A model generated the notes under the pieces. That model made no database searches and was not told the origin of the DNA. It was given only the letters and a program-made list of their open reading frames with translations. A stretch of 64,000 nt of DNA from Tausonia pullulans (taxonomy: Eukaryota; Basidiomycota; Tremellomycetes; Cystofilobasidiales; Mrakiaceae): assembly GCA_951802195.1 (NCBI GenBank), contig OX637632.1, positions 124,001 to 188,000 on the forward strand, written 5' to 3'. Position numbers and translations under genes: made by a program. Below, piece after piece: positions 11,824 through 22,540 of the stretch (position 1 is the stretch's first letter; each line of letters begins with the position of its first letter).

Positions 11824-14705
11824 TTCCTTTCCTCCTGCTGCGACAAGTCGTCGACGTACTGGACCAAGATGATCCGTCGTCCTTCGCGATGTCCGATGTA
11901 GACGCAGTGATCCGCTTCAACGGGATGGAGGTTGAGCTGTGTTTGGAAGAACCTTGAGGAATGGTTGTAGAATGCGAGGGGAGATTGTCTGAGTCCGTAT
12001 AGGGCCTTGAGGAGGTGCGCGACCAGTTTCTTGTCCTGCCCTCCCTTCTGTTCATACCCTGTTGGCTGATCCATGTAGACAGTTTCGACCAAGTCTGCCG
12101 TGAGGAACGCCGTTTTGAAGTCTCCTTGGACTAGGTCGAGGTCCTCTAATGCCGCTATGGCGAGGACGATCCTCAGGGAGTTGAGCTTGGATACCGGCGC
12201 GTACGTCTCGACGTAGTCCACTCCTTCGCGCTGACAGTAGCCCTTGGCCACCCATCTAGCCTTGAAGCGAGTGATCCTCCCGTCTGCTCCTTTCTTGAGC
12301 GCGTACACCCAGCGCCCTCCGACCGTTTTCGATCCCGAGGGTAGCTCCGTGAGTTCAAAGACTCCGTTCCCTTCCATCGAGGCCATCTCTTCGTCCATTG
12401 CTTCCCTCCAGAAGTATGCGTGCTCCGACGTCATTGCTTCTTCGTACGTCTTGGGTAGTGAGGGTGATGGGAGATCCTCGAGGTTTGGTCTTGCCGCATA
12501 CGCGTGGCCGACGAAGTCCTCTGAAACGAAATCGGTTATGTCGTAGTCCGTTTGGATGTATTTCGCCGTGTCCGCTACTTCCGCGATCGACCTGTTTCGC
12601 ATCCCTCGACCGTAGCTCCCACTCGATTGAACAGCGGGCTGGTCTTCCTCGACCTCCTCATAGTACCACGAGGGCTTGAGGCGGGATGTCTTTGGTTTGC
12701 CTGCTTCGGCTTTCCCGAGCGGGTCTTGTGGCACTTCTGGCTGCTTGGACGGTTGTGCTTGTTCCGTCGCCTTGTCCTCTTTCGGCTGATCTATTCCTTT
12801 TATTTCCTCCTCTTCCCTGGATCCATTTGATCCGACCGTCGGCAACTCCGCTGTTTTTAGTGCCCCGAACGTTTCGTCGAAGATCACGTCGCGCGAGTAT
12901 ATGATGGCCCTCTTGGGGCTGCCGAAGACCTGGAGTCGGTACGCCTTCTTCCCTTCGGGTTCGCCGTATCCGAGGAAGATGCATTTGATCGCTTTTGACT
13001 GGTGCTTCTTCCTTTCCGGATCGAGTGCATACGCGATGCTTCCGAATGCTCGAAGGTAGGTGAGGTCGGGTTTCCGCTTGTGATAGGCCTGGAATGGGGT
13101 TTGATGGTTGATCGAGGCGGATGGGATGCGGTTAATCGTATAAGTGACGTAGTTCATGGCTTCCGCCCAGTACGATGGGTCAAGCTCCCTCGCGTCTCGT
13201 AGCGCGCAGGTGAGCTTCTCCTCGATGGTCCGCATTCCTCGTTCTGCCTTGCCGTTCTGTTGAGGTGTGCGTGGGATGGTCGTCTCCTGGGTGATCCCCT
13301 CGTCCCGGAGATAGGACTCGTAGTCCTTTGACGTGTATTCCCCGCCGTTATCTGACCTGATCCGTTTGACGACGTGACCGGTCCGTTTTTCTTCCTTCTT
13401 CCTCCATGCGATAAATGTCGCTAACGCCTCCGACTTCCGTTCCAAAGCGAACTACCACTGGTCGTTCGAGAAGTCGTCCCAAATCGTCATCATGAAGCGC
13501 TTTCCTTGCGCTGACGCGACGGGCATTGGCCCTTGGAGATCCGTGTGAATAAGTTCAAGCGGAGAGGTCGTTTTGGTTGTGGAGGTGGGAAAGGGGTTCC
13601 GATGTTGTTTCCCTTCTACGCAAGGCACGCAGATTCGTTCTTTGAATCCATCGATGTCCTCCTCCGTGAAGGCTGGTAGAAGTCTCTGACTGATGAGCTT
13701 CTCCATTGCTGAGATGGTGGCATGGCCGAGCCGGCGGTGGACGAGTTCGATCTTGTCGACTCCCGATGCCGTGAACGCCACGTCCTCCTCCCTTGTGCCG
13801 GCTCTTCCTGAGTCGGTCACATCCAGCATGTAGAGGTTTTTCGAAACCTCCCGACCCTCCATGAAGACTTGCCCGTTTCTAATGAATTGACAGTGCTTCT
13901 TGGAGGTGAGCTCCCTCTTGGGGAATCTCGTCTCGACTCCTTTATTGCCGAGTTGTCCAATGCTGATGAGGTTTGCAAACCCGGGGATGTGATATACCTC
14001 CGAGATCGTGAAGTACCTCTCGACTCCTCCCACTCTCGAGCGCAGGCGGATTTCTCCGATTCCTAATACCTGTGCTGGAGTTCCGTCGGCCGTCCTGACC
14101 GTGTGTTTGAACTGCTTGTACTTGACGAAGCGTTCTCGCTCTCCTACGATGTGATTCGTAGTTCCGCTATCTGCGATATATCCGAGCTTTGTCACGATGT
14201 TCAGTGACTGGTCCGACACTGATGTGGTGGGTCCGACTTGAAGGCTGAAATCCGAGACCGATGGCCCCGCGATGTTCGCCTCGTCCCTCCCTTTGTTTCC
14301 CTTGTTCCCCTTCCTTGACTTCTTTCCCTTCCCAAACCCTTTGGGTTTTCCGACGAGTTCCCAACACTCGGTCTTGAAGTGTCCAACCTTTCCACAATGA
14401 TGGCACGTGGCCTTCTTCCTATCAATCAATAGCGCCGAGTCGTTCGACGTGATTGAGGTGGAGGGTTTGAGTGACTCGTGGGTCCGGACGTAGACCAGGA
14501 GGGATGTTGCGACGGTGGTGGGGGAGAGTTGTTCCTTGGTGTCTTGAGCTCGGAGGGTTTGATGTTGGATGAATGACTCAAGGGAGGCGGGGAGTCCGCT
14601 GAGGAAGAACAGCGAGCTCATACGATCCGGGATGGAGAGGCTGAGGGCCGTCATGTCATCGACGATCCGTTGGAATTCATCGATGTACTCTTGAACGGAC
14701 CCTCC
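11824..14705 (-). mobile_element. Ty1/copia retrotransposon, sub-family 1, broken internal region
   Basis: Reading the minus strand from the right: part of gag with a CCHC zinc knuckle (about 14350-14410), a DSG-type aspartic protease (near 14170), the GAG-pre-integrase zinc-binding region (near 13650), the integrase core (about 13150-13600), and reverse transcriptase up to the YVDD box near 11860. The Gag-Pol order is typical of copia elements. Coding sequence is well preserved but the element is broken: it lacks its own recognisable LTRs, carries an LTR insertion on one side and a second copia element on the other, and shows about two or three breaks. Its protein is clearly diverged from element 2, so it is a different sub-family, and it is older than both insertions. 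Confidence 0.85.
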
Positions 14706-15763
14706 TGTTGCGATTAGCCTGCCAACGAGAGAGGGTCTGGTAGAGAACCTTCAGAACAAGTGAAGATAGGCAGTGGCTACGAAAGGTACGAACCTGGTAG
14801 AGAACCTTCAGAACAAGTGAAGGTCGACTGCCAGGAGAGAAGAAGTGAGCTTAAATAGTGTAGCTATGCGGCAAGGAATATTCAAAAGCTGTGCGCGGCA
14901 CTCCGCAGCTTTGGCACTCCGCGCAGCGCTCTCACGGCGCCACCACACAGCCACCACAGCCACCACAGCCACCACAGCCTCCACAGCCTCCACAGCCTCC
15001 ACAGCCTCCACAGCCTCCACAGCCTCCACAGCCACCACAGCCACAATCTTCAACACTCCCACTCGCCGTGACGAGCGCAGCGTCGAGCCCTTCCTGCGCA
15101 CTGCCTGGCCCAACCCCAAGTCCACCTCTGAATCTCTCCAGCTTCTCCCGGCCCAAAGGCTTGGTGAGAATGTCTGCGAGCATCGAGTCCGTCGGGCTGT
15201 AGCGGAGCGAGATGGTGCCTGACTGGTGGAGTTCGCGTCCATACTTGTACGCGACATCGATGTGCTTTGTCCGTTCCGAGTGGTTGCCGTTCTTCGTCGT
15301 CTCGATCGCCCCTTGGTTGTCGACGTGGACGGGGATCGGGTCGTCGACGATGTAGCCGATCTGCTGCAGGAGCTTGGAGACCCAGACAACGTTTTGACAG
15401 GCCTGAGACAAAGCGACGTACTCTGACTCGTGCGAGGACCTGCTGATTGCCTTCTGCCTGCGACTGACCCATACGACGGTGCTGCCATAGACCTTGATGG
15501 CGAATCCAGTCGTGGAGCGGCGCGTTTCGTGGTCGCCTGCGTAGTCCGAGTCGGTCCAAACCTCGACGAGCGGCGAGTCGGGATGTCCTCCCAGCGTGAG
15601 TCCGTGGGAGCGGGTACCAGCGACATAGCGCAGGATGCGCTTGATGGCTGCCCAATGGATGGCCTTGGGGTCGTGGCTGAACCGGCTGACGACTCCCACT
15701 GAATAGGCCAGGTCTGGACGTGTACAGACCATGAGGTACATGAGGGAGCCGACTGCTTGGAGG

Positions 15764-15944
15764 TGTTGAAGATTGTGGCTGTGGTGGCTGTGGAGGCTGT
15801 GGAGGCTGTGGAGGCTGTGGTGGCTGTGGTGGCTGTGTGGTGGCGCCGTGAGAGCGCTGCGCGGAGTGCCAAAGCTGCGGAGTGCCGCGCACAGCTTTTG
15901 AATATTCCTTGCCGCATAGCTACACTATTTAAGCTCACTTCTTC
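15764..15944 (+). mobile_element. Copia LTR fragment (plus orientation) inside element 2, running into a gap
   Basis: Starts TGTTGAAGATTGTGGCTG and continues through the GC-rich LTR sequence until the run of Ns at 15945. It is the same LTR family as the host element but inverted. It may be an inserted solo LTR, the edge of a whole inserted element, or a mis-join at the gap. Confidence 0.7.
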
Positions 15945-16144
15945 NNNNNNNNNNNNNNNNNNNNNNNNNNNNNNNNNNNNNNNNNNNNNNNNNNNNNNNN
16001 NNNNNNNNNNNNNNNNNNNNNNNNNNNNNNNNNNNNNNNNNNNNNNNNNNNNNNNNNNNNNNNNNNNNNNNNNNNNNNNNNNNNNNNNNNNNNNNNNNNN
16101 NNNNNNNNNNNNNNNNNNNNNNNNNNNNNNNNNNNNNNNNNNNN
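15945..16144. other. Assembly gap (200 N)
   Basis: Exactly 200 Ns, a round size that suggests either a scaffolding convention or an estimated gap. Coding similarity to copia reverse transcriptase resumes just after it, and RNase H lies before it. Confidence 0.98.
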
Positions 16145-19100
16145 GACCCATCTGCCGCCCACCGACTTCCTGTCCGGCGGCGCGTCGACGAGCTCCCAGA
16201 CTCCGTTCGATTCCATCGACTCCATCTCGTCGTCCATGGCTGCCTTCCAGTACTCGGCGTGAGGGCTCTCGAGCGCGTCGTGGAAGGTCTTGGGGACTGT
16301 CGGTGGAGGGAGAGTGGGGAGAGGAGGTCGTGGAGGGTGGTGATACGGCTTGGCAAGAGGCACGTACCCTGCAAACTCCTCGTAGGTAGAGGGCTGGTCC
16401 TCGACGGTGTGATGGGATGATGCTTGATGCTGGGGGAGTTTCCAATACTCTGCAGGTGGCTGCCTGCTGCGCTGCGGCCTCCCACTGGACGCTGGAGGTG
16501 CGACATCTTGTTGCCGCTGCCTCGGTTCCGCTGGCGCCGGTGCCATGTCGGAGGGAGCTTCGTGCTCCTGCTCCTCCTGTGAGTAGTGCTTCTGCGAGTT
16601 GTGCTCCTGTTGCATCTTGCCATCTCCTCCTGTCTTCTCGCCTTCCCGCTTGTCCTCCCCCTTGTCGTCGACAACTGCCAGCGGCAGCTCTGCCTCCCCG
16701 GGCCCGTTCGATCTCTCGTCAAACGTGACGTTGCGGGAGAAGAGGATCCTCCTGTTTGGGTCTCCATAGACCTGGAGCCGATACGCCTTCTTGCCCTCGT
16801 CCTCCCCGTACCCGAGGAAGATGCACTTGATCGTCTTGGACTGGTGCTTCTTGTGCGTTCTGTCGTGGGCGTACGCGATCGATCCGAATATGCGGAGGTG
16901 TGCAAGCGGAGGCTTCTCACCGTGGAGTGCCTCGTAGGGGGTCTTGCCGTCGAGGGTTGACGTGGGAGTGCGGTTGATGAGGTACGTCGCACAGTTCATC
17001 GCCTCTGCCCAGTACGATCCCCGGTTGACGAGGGTGTCGGAATCATGCAGGAGGCAGGTGATCTTCTCCTCGATCGTCCGATTCCCCCGCTCGGCCTTGC
17101 CGTTCTGCTCGGGGGTGTCGGGGATGGTCGTCTGGTGGAGGATGCCGTGTTGGCGGAGGTACGTCTGGAATGCCTTTGACTTGTACTCTCCTCCGTTGTC
17201 AGTCCTCAGTGTCTTGACTGACCTCCCTGTCGCCTTCTCCACCCTCTTGCTCCAGTCCACAAACGTCTGGTACGCCTCCGACTTCCTCTCGAGGGCGAAG
17301 GACCAGTGGTACTGGGTGGCATCGTCCCAGATGGTCATCATGTACGACCTGTTCTGGTGGGAGGGGACTGGCATGGGTCCTTGGAGGTCAGAGTGGACGA
17401 GGTCGAGGACCTGCTTGGCCTTGGTGGTAGAGGTCGGGAAGGGAGACCGGTGCTGCTTCCCTTGGAGACAAGGTACGCAGACTTGTTTGGCAAACTGCTG
17501 GATTTCGTCCTCGCTGACGTCGGGCAGAAGGTGGTCCTTGGCCAGGCGTTTCATGGCCGTCGGCGAGGCGTGGCCGAGTCTGCGGTGGAGGATCGCGACC
17601 TGCTCCTTCTCGTCGAGCTTGTATGCGGCGGCAGTGTCGCCCATCTTGGTGCGTCCTGCGGCGCGTCCTGCGGTGTGGATGTCGAGCTTCCAGAGATTCC
17701 TTCCCCAGCTGACTCCCTTCATGAACGTCTTCCCACCCTTCCTGAACTCACAGTGGTCCCCCCTGAAGACGACCTCGGCGCCACGCTTGGTGAGCTGGCC
17801 GACGGAGAGCAGGTTGGCAAAGTGGGGGATGTAGTAGACGTTGGAGATCCGGTAGGCGAGCTCGTTGCCGTTGATTCTGGCGGTGACGTGCATGTGGCCC
17901 CTGCCGACGGTGTTGACCGTCTGTTTGTCTGCTACCCTGATGGCAGTGACGAAGGGCTCAAAGTCGACGAGATCCGCGCGGTTGCTGGTGATGTGGTTGC
18001 TGCAACCGGTGTCTGCGATCCACGGCGTCTTGTTGGTGTTGGTGGCGACAGAGTGGGCCGACTGGGTGGGTCTGGCTCTTGCTCCACTCTGAGAGTGACC
18101 ACCGGCCGCCCGGTGCTGGGGCATTGGCTCGCCGGCCAAGAGTCCCCAGGCGTCCGAAGCGTTCCAAGCGTTGCTGGATGCCTTGCTGGCATTCCTTCCT
18201 CCCTCCTCCTTCCTTCTCCCGTGTTCCCTCCTCCTATCCCTTCTGCCTCCCTTCCCTTGGTGATCCTTCGGCTTGCCGACCATGCTGTAGCACTCTGCCT
18301 TGAAGTGCCCCTTCTTCCCGCACGCGTGGCAGACTGCCGTCGCCTTGTCGACCTTGAGGGCCGAGTCCTCGGTGGAGTGACTGCCGCCAGATCGAGAGGA
18401 CTTGGTGCGGATGTGGGAGAGGAGCGAGGTGGTGACGAGCTTCGGTGTGAGCACCTTCTCGGATTCCTGGTACTGGAGGGAGACGACGTCTGCGAACGTC
18501 TCGAGGGATGGGGGAAGGCCAGAGAGGAACTGGAGGGCGAGCTGTTCGGGGTTCTTGATGACGTCCATGTTGAGAGACTCTGCCTCTGCGACTAGGGTCT
18601 CGAACTCCTCGATGTAGGCCTGCGCTGACGAGCCTTCGTCCATCCGCAGGTCCCTCAGCTTCTTCTGCACGATGAGCTTCCCTGCCGTGCCTTCGACCTT
18701 GTGGCTAGTCTTGAGGATATCCCATGCCTCCTTTGCTGTCTCGCACGCGGCGATCCTTAGGAGGTTCCCGTCCGAGACTGCCATCTGGATGCGGTGGAGA
18801 GCGAACTCGTTCCTCTCGTCCCATGTCGAGGCGGCGAGGGAGCCTGCTGCGTCTTCTGCAGTGGCGACTGGCCTCGTCTCTGTGCCCAAGACGAGGGACT
18901 TGCACTTGCACTCCGAGAGCGCGATCTGCATGCGGATGGACCAGGTGGGGTAGTTGGATCCATCGAGCTTGTCGAGCTTGAAGAGTCGGAGGTGCTTCTC
19001 GGTGGCGAATGGCGACGACATGGCGGTAGTGTAGCGTGTTGTTGCAAGTGGTGCTGATAACGTGTTGCGATTAGCCTGCCAACGAGAGAGGGTCTGATAG

Positions 19101-19394
19101 AGAACCTTCAGAACAAGTGAAGATAGGCAGTGGCTACGAAAGGTACGAACCTGGTAGAGAACCTTCAGAACAAGTGAAGGTCGACTGCCAGGAGAGAAGA
19201 AGTGAGCTTAAATAGTGTAGCTATGCGGCAAGGAATATTCAAAAGCTGTGCGCGGCACTCCGCAGCTTTGGCACTCCGCGCAGCGCTCTCACGGCGCCAC
19301 CACACAGCCACCACAGCCACCACAGCCACCACAGCCTCCACAGCCTCCACAGCCTCCACAGCCTCCACAGCCACCACAGCCACAATCTTCAACA

Positions 19395-19564
19395 ATAGCT
19401 AGACTATTTAAGCCCACGCTTCTTCTCTCCTGGCAGTGAACCTTCACTTGTTCTGAAGGTTCTCTACCAGGTTCGTACCTTTCCTTACATAGCCACTGCC
19501 TATATCACTTGTTCTGAAGGTTCTCTACCAGACCCTCTCTCTCGTTGGCAGGCTAATCGCAACA
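19395..19564 (+). mobile_element. Partial copia LTR, plus orientation, head-to-head with the LTR of element 2
   Basis: The plus-strand sequence from about 19398 to GGCTAATCGCAACA (19564) is the 3' half of the copia LTR. It abuts the minus-oriented LTR 19063-19394, so the two form an inverted repeat of about 170 bp per arm. It is an LTR remnant and is followed directly by a second partial element. Confidence 0.75.
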
Positions 19565-21311
19565 CTTGCTCCAGTCCACAAACGTCTGGTACGCCTCCGA
19601 CTTCCTCTCGAGGGCGAAGGACCAGTGGTGCTGGGTGGCATCGTCCCAGATGGTCATCATGTACGACCTGTTCTGGTGGGAGGGGACTGGCATGGGTCCT
19701 TGGAGGTCAGAGTGGACGAGGTCGAGGACCTGCTTGGCCTTGGTGGTAGAGGTCGGGAAGGGAGACCGATGCTGCTCCCCTTGGAGACAAGGTACGCAGA
19801 CTTGTTTGGCAAACTGCTGGATTTCGTCCTCGCTGACGTCGGGCAGAAGGTGATCCTTGGCCAGGCGTTTCATGGCCGTCGGCGAGGCGTGGCCGAGTCT
19901 ACGGTGGAGGATCGCGGCCTGCTCCTTCTCGTCGAACTTGTATGCGGCGGCAGTGTCGCCCATCTTGGTGCGTCCTGCGGCGCGTCCTGCGGTGTGGATG
20001 TCGAGCTTCCAGAGATTCCTTCCCCAGCTGACTCCCTTCATGAACGTCTTCCCACCCTTCCTGAACTCACAGTGGTCCCCCCTGAAGACGACCTCGGCGC
20101 CACGCTTGGTGAGCTGGCCGACGGAGAGCAGGTTGGCAAAGTGGGGGATGTAGTAGACGTTGGAGATCCGGTAGGCGAGCTCGTTGCCGTTGATTCTGGC
20201 GGTGACGTGCATGTGGCCCCTGCCGACGGTGTTGACCGTCTGTTTGTCTGCTACCCTGATGGCAGTGACGAAGGGCTCAAAGTCGACGAGATCCGCGCGG
20301 TTGCTGGTGATGTGGTTGCTGCAACCGGTGTCTGCGATCCACGGCGTCTTGTTGGTGTTGGTGGCGACAGAGTGGGCCGACTGGATGAGTCCGGCTCTTG
20401 CTCCGTTCGTCCGGTGCTGGGGCAATGGCTCGCCGGCCAAGAGTCCCCAGGCGTCCGAAGCGTTCCAAGCGTCGCTGGATGCCTTGCTGGCATTCCTTCC
20501 TCCCTCCTCCTTCCTTCTCCCGTGTTCCCTCCTCCTATCCCTGACGACGTCTGCGAACGTCTCGAGGGATGGGGGAAGGCCAGAGAGGAACTGGAGGGCG
20601 AGCTGTTCGGGGTTCTTGATGACGTCCATGTTGAGAGACTCTGCCTCTGCGACTAGGGTCTCGAACTCCTCGATGTAGGCCTGCGCTGACGAGCCTTCGT
20701 CCATCCGCAGGTCCCTCAGCTTCTTCTGCACGATGAGCTTCCCTGCCGTGCCTTCGACCTTGTGGCTAGTCTTGAGGATATCCCATGCCTCCTTTGCTGT
20801 CTCGCACGCGGCGATCCGCAGGAGGTTCCCGTCCGAGACTGCCATCTGGATGCGGTGGAGAGCGAACTCGTTCCTCTCGTCCCATGTCGAGGCGGCGAGG
20901 GAGCCTGCTGCGTCTTCTGCAGTGGCGACTGGCCTCGTCTCTGTGCCCAAGACGAGGGACTTGCACTTGCACTCCGAGAGCGCGATCTGCATGCGGATGG
21001 ACCAGGTGGAGTAGTTGGATCCATCGAGCTTGTCGAGCTTGAAGAGTCGGAGGTGCTTCTCGGTGGGGAATGGCGACGACATGGCGGTAGTGTCGCGTGA
21101 TGTGCAAGTGGTGCTGATAACGTGTTGCGATTAGCCTGCCAACGAGAGAGGGTCTGGTAGAGGACCTTCAGAACAAGTGAAGGTCGACTGCCAGGGGAGA
21201 AAATGTGGGCTTAAATAGTGTAGCTATGTGGCGGTGAAGAGGGGGCGTGTCTGTCACCTCGCGGGTCCGATACCTCAAGGGTCCGGCGCCCCGCGCGGCG
21301 CTCTCACGGTT
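19565..21311 (-). mobile_element. Ty1/copia sub-family 2, partial second copy with part of its 5' LTR
   Basis: Minus-strand gag from 21082, protease, GAG-pre-integrase and the beginning of integrase are nearly identical to the matching parts of element 2, so it is also young. The region 21123-21311 starts with the TGTTGCGATTAGCC LTR end but diverges from the other LTRs toward 21311. Reverse transcriptase and RNase H are absent. Broken, with at least two breaks. Confidence 0.8.
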
Positions 21312-21486
21312 CCACGTTATCAGCACCACTTGCAACAACACCCAACACTACCGCCATGTCATCGTCATTCGCCACCACCACAATTTCCAACACTCCCACT
21401 CGACGTGACGAGCGCAGCGCCGAGCCCTTCCTCCGCACTGCCCAGCCCAACCCCGAGCCCACCTCTGAATCTCTCCAGCTTCTCCC
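21312..21486. mobile_element. Chimeric copia scraps
   Basis: About 21312-21375 matches the leader and gag start of sub-family 2 in plus orientation. The part from about 21390 onward matches the sequence just inside the 3' LTR, read in the opposite sense (compare 15053-15160). These two regions lie at opposite ends of an intact element, so this is a rearranged remnant. Confidence 0.6.
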
Positions 21487-21663
21487 CGAGAGCAGGCGGT
21501 TCCTGCTCCTATATGAGCCTCATACTCTTTTATATAGCTTGACTCTGCCGCGCGACGTTCGAGTCCGGCGCACGATCCCTCGCGCGTCCCCCTACCTCTC
21601 TTTTCCTTTTTTCCCTCGAGTTGCCCTCCATCCTCTACCAGCCTTTCTTCCGTACCTTTTGTC

Positions 21664-21720
21664 CGCCCCGGCCGACTAACGGTCCTACCCTTGGCTGGTC
21701 TTCTGCTCTTCCGTATAGGT
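21664..21720 (+). repeat. Short 57-bp dispersed repeat, copy 2
   Basis: Second copy of the segment described at 11537-11593, with a few differences. The surrounding 21487-21748 holds no supported gene. Confidence 0.6.
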
Positions 21721-21748
21721 GCGCTCGATGCGAATGATCCTCTACCAG

Positions 21749-22165
21749 TGTCAGGATCTCGCAGACTTGCCACCTCAGCTCTGCGCTTGCCCTTCCCTTG
21801 CTTGCTCCACATTCCCTCATCTTGGACCATTCTTTCGCCACATTGGCTCACGCTCCTTGTCTCATTGCGCTTTCATCTCTTTTATTTCATCATCTGCCCT
21901 ACACTCTTTGCGTTCTCGCACTTCTCATCCCCTCCCTTGTTCTTACCCCTGGTCCATAAAACGCTCATTTCATCGTAGTTTTGTTCTGCACTCTGACTAT
22001 CATTTGGACCCGACAAACTTGCCCAAGACCCTTAAGCGAGCCCGTGTCACCTCCGTCACTTCAGTTCCATCTCATCACCCACCTCCGCTCTCAGTACACT
22101 TCGTCGCCAACGTCCCTCTCCTCGCCCAATCTTCTCTGCCATCGACCCTTGGGCCAATCCTAACA
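21749..22165 (+). repeat. Solo LTR, family B (plus orientation)
   Basis: Runs from TGTCAGGATCTCGCAGAC to GGGCCAATCCTAACA (417 bp). The ends form an imperfect inverted repeat and the sequence matches 10758-11159. The LTR reading is an inference from the termini and copy number. No flanking direct repeat is visible. Confidence 0.65.
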
Positions 22166-22540
22166 GAGTCCTAGAAATGGGCCACAGTCTTCAAAAAATG
22201 CGTTGTCGCCTTGCGATCGCCTAGTGGCGAAGAGATCGACAAAAGAGAGGCATGTCAGACCGGAGAGTGGGTGATAGAACCGTGGCGAAAGGAGATCCAT
22301 TCTGCCTGCAGCCGGTTGCAATCGGTGCTCCAAGACCCTCATTTGCACGCACGGCCTTGACCAATCGCAAGCTCTGTTCTTCGAGCCTTCGTCTCCAACA
22401 GCTGAAGATTCCCACATTAACATCAATGTTGTATATTCTTAAGACGAGAAACTCTTTTGAGATGGGAGGTTCCCAATTCTTCAACAGTCCCTTTGGCCAA
22501 GCATAGACCAGTCAGTCAAAGGAGAGCAGTATACATAATA
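22166..22540. other. Intergenic sequence downstream of VMS1
   Basis: About 375 bp with no supported gene. It separates the transposon block from the VMS1 stop and probably includes the VMS1 3' UTR. Confidence 0.4.

Larger units (their letters stand above)
14706..19394 (-). mobile_element. Ty1/copia retrotransposon, sub-family 2, with both LTRs, broken
   Basis: The 3' LTR is 14706-15055 and the 5' LTR 19063-19394, both bounded by TGTTG/CAACA. The LTRs match almost perfectly except for the number of units in a 9-bp repeat tract, so the insertion is recent. Internal parts on the minus strand: gag from 19021 with a CCHC knuckle (near 18320), protease (near 18010), GAG-pre-integrase (near 17580), integrase (about 17050-17450), a start of reverse transcriptase near 16150, and RNase H (about 15060-15741). 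The middle is interrupted by another LTR in the opposite orientation (from 15764) and by a 200-N assembly gap, so most of reverse transcriptase is not visible. It sits inside element 1. Broken; one large interruption is evident. Confidence 0.88.

Noticed and set aside
14944-15045. Tandem repeats considered as a CRISPR-like array
   Set aside because: Units are 9 bp with no unique spacers and lie within an LTR in a eukaryotic genome.
15757-16389. Plus-strand ORF with VAVEAVEAV repeats crossing the gap
   Set aside because: It is LTR minisatellite sequence read in one frame plus unknown bases; not a protein.
17306-18595. Long plus-strand ORF (429 codons) in the copia block
   Set aside because: It lies exactly antisense to gag, protease and integrase of a copia element and has Val/Leu/Gly-biased shadow composition. 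The same holds for 19625-20656.
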